DNA of 64,000 nt from contig CM055103.1 of the NCBI GenBank assembly GCA_029204225.1, positions 50,073,470 to 50,137,469 on the forward strand. The letters are read 5' to 3'. How positions within the stretch are numbered: the stretch's first letter is position 1; each line of letters starts with the position of its first letter. The position numbers and the translations under genes are program-made. The notes beneath the pieces are model-generated. The model ran no database searches. It was not told the DNA's origin and saw only the letters and a list, made by a program, of their open reading frames with translations. Of this stretch, positions 37,064 through 47,200 are shown piece by piece. The DNA comes from Diphasiastrum complanatum (taxonomy: Eukaryota; Streptophyta; Lycopodiopsida; Lycopodiales; Lycopodiaceae).

Positions 37064-37299
37064 TTAGTGATGGGGTGAGGAAGATGAGGGCTGCAAAGAA
37101 GATGAGTGTGGGGACAACGATGAAGGTGAGGGAGATGGTAGGGGACAGCGAGGGGTGAGGAGGATGGAGTTAGTGATGAGGGGCAGTGAAGAGAGGAGAG
37201 GAGACATCGTGGAGGGGAGAGGGGAGAGCAATGGTGGTGGAGGGGCGCGATCCATCAGCACCAGCCAGCGTCCATAGCCGCGAGAGAGAGAGAGAGAGA
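37064..37299 (-). mobile_element. possible LINE 5' fragment next to a (GA)9 tract
   Basis: The minus strand reads a Pro/Ser/Leu-rich frame (PPPPLLSPLPSTMSPLLSSL) like the N terminus of the LINE ORF1 copies. It begins just after a short CT tract at 37299-37282, the same arrangement as the LINE fragments at 40.5 and 41.2 kb. Low-complexity composition makes the call weak. Confidence 0.35.
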
Positions 37300-37648
37300 A
37301 GCATGTGCACAGTTCTGAATTTGAGATGGAATTTTCAAAACGCATTTAAGATTTTTTATGGAGGGATAGATTTACCAAATCAAGAACGAAGCCTGATATG
37401 GAAAAGCATGAAGTCAAAGTTAAAGATTACCTAAGGTACTACCTAGAAATTCACCTTTTGAGCATAGAATCTTTTTTATAGAATCTTAAAGTGCATAAGG
37501 GAAATCAACTTTCAAGGTCATGCTCTTGTCCTTTTTCACTGTTCTAATCATGCTCATTTTACCAAATTACCTTTGATTGTTTGACCTAGTGATAAGAGCA
37601 TGTTTTCAGTTGTCAAAACTTTTAATGTTGCACTACTGCTTGTTGCAG

Positions 37649-37695
37649 ACATTCGCAAGGAGGTGCAAAAAGAAATCAAGAACCTGGATTCATCT
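37649..37695 (+). CDS. ARM gene exon
   Basis: Between TTGCAG and GTACGT; reads IRKEVQKEIKNLDSS. It needs one base from an upstream exon and ends in phase 0. Confidence 0.6.
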
Positions 37696-39039
37696 GTACG
37701 TGTTACTTGTCAAGTTTATTGTGGTAGTTTTTCATATAAACAGATCATTGTGCACTTGGATCTTTAACACTTTTTCTGGATCTTGCCACAACCTAACATT
37801 AAGTTTTATGTCTCTTTGTGCATTGAAGATCATTATGCACTTGAATCTTTAACACTTTTTCTGGATCTTGCCACAACTTAACATCAAGTTTTATGTCTCT
37901 TTGTGCATTGAAGATCATTAAGGAAACAAAGTGATTGCATGATTTTTGTCTTGAAGGATGAGAAAGTGTTGATGAGAGCAGCTGCAGCTCTACTAATGTT
38001 ATCAAACTTACCTGAAGCTGAAAACTACCTTCCTTCAGCAGTAAGCAAGCCATATTTTTCCTAGTACTTGCATATCCTGTGTTTGTCTTTTGATTTACGT
38101 GAGCTAGTGTGGATTATGCCACATAGATTTAATATGTCCAAATAGTTTTTCTCAAGGCCAAGTCGGCCATTGCATGTGAGACTAGGCTAATCTGTACACG
38201 TACATATCAGCTCCATTTGACTTGTAACTTGAAGGGTAGACGGTTGCTTGCATCGTAAGTTTTTTTTAGTGGGAATGTTGTTGGATTAGAATCATGCGAT
38301 GATTTATAAACTCGAAACAGTTGCTGTTAACATATGTAGTTTGCACATGGTGAAATAAATTGTCATCATCTAAAAAGTTCTATTGTCATACTCACGATAC
38401 AATGTCCTTTTTAGTGTTCTTTTTCATTGCTCTTATGTTTTTTAAATTGTCCCCAAGGGTGATAGAAGATGATTGGGTGGAACAGGTACCTCGCTTGGTT
38501 ATGCTACTCAATAAGTGTCAATCTATTCATGTGCGGGTAAGGTTTAATATCAAATTTAGTACCCCTATATATGAAGTTAGATACATATTATGTACAATTG
38601 ACATCCCACATAGAATAATCTCTGAATTGAGTTTGTAGGTTTTATATCCCACATGCATCTAATCATTCAAGCAGATAAAATGCTTGCACTTATGGCACAA
38701 TACATATTTTTTACTTTCAAACGGTCAGGGAGAATGAATGTCAGTGATTCTTAACAATCTTATATTAGTATGCAGATCGTAAAAGTTCTTCAAACATTGA
38801 AATCTTCAAATACATCAAGGGTTATCTTTATCTGCTTGAAGTCTTCATTACCTTGTTTAAGACCCAATGGGATTGGCTTTGCTGGTTAGCTTGCCATCCA
38901 AAGTTTCTTTGGTCGCAAGTTCGAGCCTCCCCTTGGAAACCAAGAAGCATTACCTTGTTTAAGACACACAAGTTGACTAATTTGCCAATTGAATATAGCT
39001 TCCATGTTTTAAAGATATGTAGAATGTCAAAGACAGGAT

Positions 39040-39079
<40 letters not shown>

Positions 39080-40462
39080 TATTAATGTCTTTTCCATGAT
39101 AAGTACATATCAAGTATGTGGACTACAAGGGAGCATATGAAAAACGACTTTGAGACTGAAAGAAAAGCATATATAAAAGATCTAAATACAATTACCAGTG
39201 TTAACTAAACCAAAAAGGTATAAATCAAGAAATAGCTTTGTATAATGGGAGCAAGCCGCAGATCATGTCCTAGAGGTGATAATGATATTGCTGCTACTGT
39301 TGCTGCTGCTGCTAAAGAAAGATGTAATACAGGCCGCAGTGGGGAGTGAAACTGAGATCCGCTGCCGTCGTCGAATGTAGGAAGGACGTCTCCTCATGGT
39401 AGGACGAATAGGTCTGACTGCAGGGTTATGCTGGGAGGTGCGTTGCCTTTGATCTCTGTGGGAAGTCGTGTCCTCATCATCGACATCATCGTCTGAGTCT
39501 GGGGTTGGTCGTGAGTGTCGTCTGGAGAAAAAGGAGGTAATTTGAAGCTGTGTGTCTGGAGTAGTCTGACGCAGAGGCTGGAGATCTCGTCATAATAGAA
39601 GCATTTCTCGGATCATAAGTGCAACACAGCGTGGATCCTCATAGGTAACAAGTGAGCGCAAAGTAAGTGGTGTATCCCTGAACAAGCAATAGTATCTGCC
39701 GCGAATCTCAAAATAAACTGGGCAAATGAAGATAAAATGCTCCTCAGTCTCCACCGCAATCAGGGAACATAGTTGGCAGATCCTATTCGCTCGTGGGGTA
39801 CCCTGAAACCGACCAATCTCAATCTCAAGCTGGTGTGAAGAGACACGGAGCTCTGGACCCAATATGAATCTGAGACCATGTGATAACCCAGAGCGTAGAT
39901 AGTGTGGTAGAAGTGGGGACCCTGATACATCAGTCTCCAAAAAATGAAGCCGATAAAAGATCATGGGTACTAGAAGGAAGTGCAGTGATGAAGATACCGA
40001 GTGTGCCAAGAAGTCTGAAGGTTTGAGAGAACCAAGCCAAATGGTAGCCTTGACTGTGAAGGCTCTGGGATGAAATGACAGCAGCCTAAGTATATCTCTT
40101 CTCAGAAGACTGGAACACACTGACTCGCTGTATATATGTGATGACCTGGAGTAGGGCATCAAGGTACATAGGCGGGACCGCAAACTCATCGAGGATGATC
40201 TGGTGTGGAACTGAAGGCTTAGCCTGAATCGTGCGTGAGAGCATAGTGATCTGTAATCACGAGATACTGGCCCAGTCAGATGAAGTAAGACCAGTGCACC
40301 ATACAGTTGATGCATATAAGGTTCATTCACTTGGTTCAGTCCAGGGATGTTGGATCTTGATATTGTGACTGCAGTTTCAATTGGGGCAGTTTCAATGGTG
40401 TCAAAAAGCCGACACTTACTCGTGGCATCTCGAATAGACTTACGGAAGCAAAATCTCTCCAT

Positions 40463-40521
<59 letters not shown>

Positions 40522-41167
40522 AGAAGAAGAAGAAGAAGAAAAAGAAGCTTTATTAATGTCTTTTCCATGCCCTTAGGCATATAAGACTGAACAATACATC
40601 AAAAAAGATGGAAACTAGACGATCAATGCCGTCAACTAACAAATTGAAAAGAAATCTAACTAAGAAGAGATTAACAGCCAGGATTATATGGTACGTAAAC
40701 CATGTACAAGTTCAACTAGACATCTCTTAAATTCTCTAACTTTGACTCTAACTCGAACTCTAAGTCGTCCTCATTTCTAGCAATAGGTTTGAGATCTACA
40801 AATCGAATAATACCATCTCTGTAGATCAACCGTTTTCCATTTGCTGAAGCATCTTGTTCTACTTTTTCACGCTCTTGGACCTGAATGAAGGTAAGGTCTT
40901 TGTCCAGGTATATCTTAGTATCCCGCAGACTGCAGTTTCGATCTCTTCCCTAGCACTTCACGACAATGCAATGCAGATGTGAAACATATGACAAGAGTGT
41001 CTGGATCCTTCTTAGGACGCCAAGCAATATCAAGACCTTTGTTATGGTGTTGAAGAGTATCTTCCAAAACTTTGTAGCTTCGCCAACAGCATCGAGTTCG
41101 TAACACCTCTGACGTGAACATTAAGGGCTTTGCTCTCGCAGGCGGCTCTCGGTGAACATAGCTGAGA

Positions 41168-41229
<62 letters not shown>

Positions 41230-44200
41230 TATTAATGTTTGTTGATGCCAAAAGGCATATAAGATGAGATACATGTCAAGTGTGTATATTGAAAACTGTG
41301 GGAGCATAAAAACGATATGATTGTCGGGGTGTACTGGTTCAAGCTAATGTCTAACAGTAAATTTCTCAACCAAAATGCTTCTCTGAAACTATAAATGTGT
41401 ATAGAAAATGTAAAACTAAGGGAAAAACCCTGGAATAAAACATATAGACATAAGAGAAACGTGATGCCTTTGAAAGCACATCATTAGGTCCTTTCAAAGA
41501 AAGAGGTAATATGGGCAGTCCCAAGAGGAATATTTGGAGTGGATTGATGTTGTTGTTGTCGAGTATATGATCTCTCAGAATGTGACTACAAACCCTGTCG
41601 AGTGCCTCTAATTGTCATATGATGCTGTATTCGGCATCTCAGATCTCTGTGATGGCAATCAAGATATCTCCAAGGCTACAACCCAGACCACCATCACGAT
41701 TGATAACCTCCTCAAGCTCATCAATGTATAGTCCAAATAAAGTAGGTCAAAGGGAACAACCTTGTTTCACCCCCAATAGTGCTCAATCTGAGATGCCGAA
41801 CTCACCTCTGAAACCACTCCAAACTCTCTCATATAAAGCAATCACTGCCAAAACTATATTTGTGGAAAAGCCTAAGTCTCGCAACTTTGAATAAGCAAGG
41901 GTCGTGGGACCGAGTCAAAGGTTTTCCTGAAATCAACAAAACAACAATAAACTCTCTCTCGTCTTTGCTCAGCCTGTCAGATAGCATGCTTTTTCAGACC
42001 TCATAAATAATCTTACTTATTGACATTAATGTTCTGAAAACTAATGTATAAAGATCTCTAATTCTAGCCTTCTCAATTTGAAGATATGCTTTGCAGAGAA
42101 ATGTGTGTGCAACTCTGACTTCGGTGATGAATGCGAATATATCCCTTTATCTCTCAGTGGCAAATTCACCATCTCTGGTTTGGTCCTTACTCAGTTTGTG
42201 ATAATTTAGCTATCTGTTAATTTAGAGTCTAGGTTTTATAATTTTAGTATAGGAACCTGTCAAAATGATAGTGTAATATGAATCGTTGTTGCATCTTTTA
42301 CAGTCTGAAAGTATATAGAAAGAAAGCAACAAGAACGTTGTGACTTGGATGCCTAATTTTGATTAGTGTCTGTGTTTCTTACATGACAGTGCCAAGCAAC
42401 AGAAAAATCACTATTTCTGTTTTAATCACAGTGGTTTTTGTGAGTTTATGTTCTATTGCTTCTTTATGAATTTGCCTTTATTTTTCTCTGGATGATAGCA
42501 GCACAGTGCTTTTTGGTTATGTTGACTTTGGAGTTCAAACGGAGTTGGCCTAAGTTTACCCAATTGTCTGTTTGACTTTTTGTAGGTTGCTGGTCTGCTG
42601 CAGTGTTTAAATGGACAGCCAACTGGCATTGATGAAGGTTTACAAATCAATGCAGCTGCTGCTCTTAGTGTTCTTGTGCAACGGTACTTGGTGAAATAGC
42701 CTTCCATCTTATTGGCACATCAACTCTAATTTCCCTGCTTTTGAACATACATGCTGCCTGCCATGTCTAGTTTTGGTCTTGGGCAGTATCTGAACCAATT
42801 CATCACATTTCAAAAGTTAAATTATTGCAATTTGATTGGATTTCAGAATGTAAGAGCTTTTCTTGTTTGTCTTATGTCTAATCTTTGGCTCTTGAGAAAT
42901 CAGAGTTCAGAAATTGAATGATTGCACTGTTTGTTTCAATCTTTTGTTGTTTCTTCTGAATGTGCTGTGCACTTTGTACTTATAATTTATATTTGCAGAG
43001 ATGGTCAGAATGTTTTTCTATTTGCATTTTTGAAAGGAAGTCAAATGCATTGAGAATGTCTACGACGACTCTAGGTGCAGAACAACTCATTTGGACATAT
43101 GGAATTCATCTTACTCAGTTTGCTAGAATTGGATCTAGGTTGTTAATCTACCTGAATGGTAGGTTTTAGGAGTTGGGTTAAATTCAAGGCCTCAGAAGAT
43201 ATGAATAAAGGCTCTATCCTCTGTTGAGGGCACATGATTGTTCAAAAGCTTAGTATTGTTGGTACAAGTTGACTCGTAGCCTTTTGCAACATTGGCCTAT
43301 TCCTTGCCATAGAAAGATTGATATTCTATGGACTTGTTCCTGGGGCAGCCAACGTGGCCATGAGTCTTGCATGGTGGTGGTTGATCGGTTTTGAAAATAG
43401 GATCCTTAATTTTTATATGAAACACTATTCTTGTAGAGCAATGTGGAGCAATTTGGTTGCTTATTTTTATCAAATATTTTTGCTTTTATGAGTTTTCATG
43501 ATTTATCCTCACTGATTGTGATTCCAAGTTCACTTCCAGCTTTTGGACAGAGATGATGCATATCTTAGGTGTCTAAATACTTATTGGCACTGCTTATCAA
43601 TTTGCTGCTGATTTGCCAATCAGAGGTCATTAATTGTGTATTGGAAAATTATTTGCAACACTTGTCTCTCCTATTGGACGGGATTGGGATTAACATTTAT
43701 GCCTTGAAGAGTATAGCTATAATAGCTGTCAGCTGTAGTATTGGTGTTTTTGTTTTTTGCTTGCTCATGAATATTCTCCAGCTTGCTAGTTATACCTTTG
43801 CTTCTCGATGATGCACTATGCCACTATGCCTCATCAGTATTGTGGTTTGTGGACATACATAGGGTGACATGGTTTATCTTAGGCTTAGCTGTGCTAAGCA
43901 TTGCTTTCTCATGGACTAGCTTCCATTGTTTAGACACTTCAGCTTGTGAGTCTTGTTTACTTATCGGTTACTGCTCCTTGCTACTACACGTGTCTGGGAT
44001 ATATTTTATGTGAGCTCTATTGAGGACGAGGCTCCTGGTGATGTTGCCTTTCTTGATGATCCAGATCTCTTTCCCTTTTTAAGCTACTATTATTTAAGTT
44101 AGGCTTCAATTTAGTCGCTGCTGGGTAGCAAGTGCAGGTTTTAGTTTAATGGGATGGTCGATAGTAGACTTGTTGAGGAAGCTATTTGGAAGCTTATTAA

Positions 44201-47200
44201 CGGTTTTTTTAATCATACACCATCACTTGCTGATCAGGCCCATGATCTTGCTGCTACTATTTCATCTCAGGGTGCTCCAGATCCTATATCTGTTGCTGCA
44301 AATGTTGTTCCTACTTGATGTTGCTTTATCCATAGGGCTCAAGAGATTCAAGGATTTCTCCTAACCTTTCTGGTTCAAGGATGGATTCTATCCTTTCTTG
44401 ATGATAATTGTAGGCAATGTTTTTTGGTGTGGGATTGTTATGGACATCCTGTCCAAATTGAGCTACTATTGCTGCCCTTTTATTCATATGCTGGCCATGA
44501 GCCCTTTTTATTCAGGTACAAGTCCAAGGGCTCTTTTTTATTCATTTTCATTTTATGTTGGCCAAAGGACCACAAACTGTTACCCTCTGGAAAAGCACAC
44601 AATTCTCCTTTTGTTTGAGTATTTCAACATTTGACTAAGTTAGAAGTTGCCATATAAGGACACTGGCGAAGTATAAATAGGTGCTCCATTTAGTATTGAG
44701 GTATTTTGGAGATCTTTGTAGGGGACTCTATTCTATTCCTTGAAGGGGTGAAGCTGTTGATCATTTGAAGGAAAACACTATTGCTGCCTCATTTATGGTC
44801 TTTTATGGTTCATTGGTATCAAAGTCTATGATTATGTTCATAACTAATTCAAATGCATCCCGCGAATACTTATGCTATATTGCTCTCATTTGTTACATAT
44901 TGATGCCTTCATTTGGCAATCTTGCTCCATTTGTATGGCGTGATCTGCAGTCAGTAGTTTTGCTTATGTATCGGTTACTTTTACAATTTTACTAGCAATG
45001 CATTTGTGTGTGGTGCTCTCGTGTTCTCGTTTCAATAATCATTCATTTTTGTAATTGTAGTGTTGCATCATGATCTCCATTTATGGTTTTGTTGTATTGC
45101 TCTTTTTCCATGGGTGGAGGGGATGCAGGCTCTCACATGTAGTTGCTCAAGTCCCAGGTCCATGTCATTGGACATTAGACTTCGTGGATTAGGCCAAGGA
45201 ACTACCATTTATAAACATGAGTTGTAACAAAAACATTTTTGTGGCCATTTGCACAAAAGTTTGCATTGAACCCCTGTGCAATTATTGGGCCATAAGTAAA
45301 TCAAAGCATAATAAGTTCTGGTTCCTATCAATTTGGTATGAAAGCTAGCACATTTTGCAATTGTCCCTTGGAAAGCTTGCAGTGGATTGCTGGGTAGAGC
45401 TGATCAAAGAATTTTCATTAGGGTCCAAATACTTACTTTTAGCTCGACATAGGCAAATGTATACGGTGATATCTATCTTCACGCAACTCCAATTTGAGAC
45501 TTTTAGAGTGGACTTTTTGCTATGGTCCTACAGAGTTTAGAAATTAGATGACCATTAAAAGTATTATGATATTCACGGTATTGTGAACCCACATTTGAAG
45601 CTATCAAATTGTACTTAATTATAATATAGTTGGGCACATGACAGCTTACTTGTCATTCACTTGGATGCAATGCCTTGTGCTTTTGAATCTGTGACCATTT
45701 ATTTAAGAAAGGTCTTGGTAGTTAGAGAGCCAATTAGAAAGCCTGAATTTCATCAGACAATCATGCAAAATTTGATATAGGCAAATTTGAATGTTTGTAG
45801 GCAAAACTCCCTTCTGAAGCCTTTTCTATGGAATGTTGCTATGATCACATATAGCCTATAGGCTATTCAACTGTAAACTTTATAAAATGAATTGTGGAAC
45901 TAAATGTATTGCCACCTAAGTTGTACCTTAAAAAAGATTAGCCTATTCAACAACTATATTGTTTTGTGCATCATGACTATTCATCATTGGCTTGACATTC
46001 AAAGTTAATAGTTGTAATTTGTTAAGAGACATGCTCGTAAAATATTCCCCTTAGAAGAGTCGAAATAAGTGAGATTTGGAGGAAAGAGTTGATTAAGTAG
46101 TCCACAATAATGGGCATGTTATCATGGTCACGAGGAATTCTTGAAAGTATACATCCATAGCAATTGTAGTGTTGTTCATGGTCTTTGCATCCACATTTAC
46201 ATGTATCGAGACATTTTAACTTGCCTATTATCATTTTAAAATCAATGGCTCATGTTGTTGGATTGTTGAATCGATTTATGAGAAAAAATAGTCTTCTTAG
46301 ATTCTTGGTAGTTAGTTAGGCGCTAATTCTTTAGAATACAACTTGACTACTCATGATGATTTAGTATTGACATTATATTGTTTGGGGTATTATTGGGCCT
46401 TATTTAGGAACTCTTACATTAACTTCTTTAGTCAATAGGCCTCTATGAACTTGTTTGGGAGATCATTGATTGGAGAGTTGAGTGGGTTTATTTTTTGATT
46501 CTGGCAAGTTTCAGCTTCCCTTGCAGTTGGGCAATTTGTTTCAAGGAATCGGGTGATATGTTGCACTCATGGAGGCCACACATATGTACTAAGGGACATG
46601 AAGACAAAACCAAGAAATTGGGAAGTCATATGAAAAGGATCAACATACGAAGGAAGTTCTACATCAAGTAATGAAACATCAAGATCAGATGATTGTGGAT
46701 TCCACATCAAAATTGAAGATCTTCATTGCATGTGCACTGAGTTGAAACGGATCACGATCCGCTGCAAAAACGTTCCAGATTGTGCAATCCGGAACACTGG
46801 CGATCTGAGACCAGAAACGTGGTCCCGGATCGCAAAAAAAATTCAAAATTTTTTATGTGGACACTGAACTTTCTCAATATTTTTCATTTTTCTTAAAATT
46901 TCATGTAGTTTCAAGTAGAAAACAGTCCTAAACATTAACAATGTACAACAGCTCTGAATCAATAAGTGATGTATTCGTTAAAACTTAAGACACATAAGAA
47001 TTTAGATCCCCTAATGAGAAATCTCGGATCACGTTCCGGAACATGATCCGGAATGCGTTCTGAAACGTGGCCTGCATCTTTGCATGTGTATCATGGAGGA
47101 TATAAATGCATACTTATGCTATTCACAGTTTTTGTTATTAACAATGTACAAATCAAGGGCAAGTACTAGAGTTAATGTTCACATTGTTACCCTTAATGTT

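Noticed and set aside
38864-38947. A tRNA gene
   Set aside because: The A-box and B-box-like motifs are there, but a full cloverleaf with paired acceptor stem cannot be drawn, and target duplications flank it.
29051-41226. Repeated GA tracts as a CRISPR-like or regulatory array
   Set aside because: They have no spacer structure; each is tied to a LINE 3' end. GA-binding factors could use them, but nothing here shows it.
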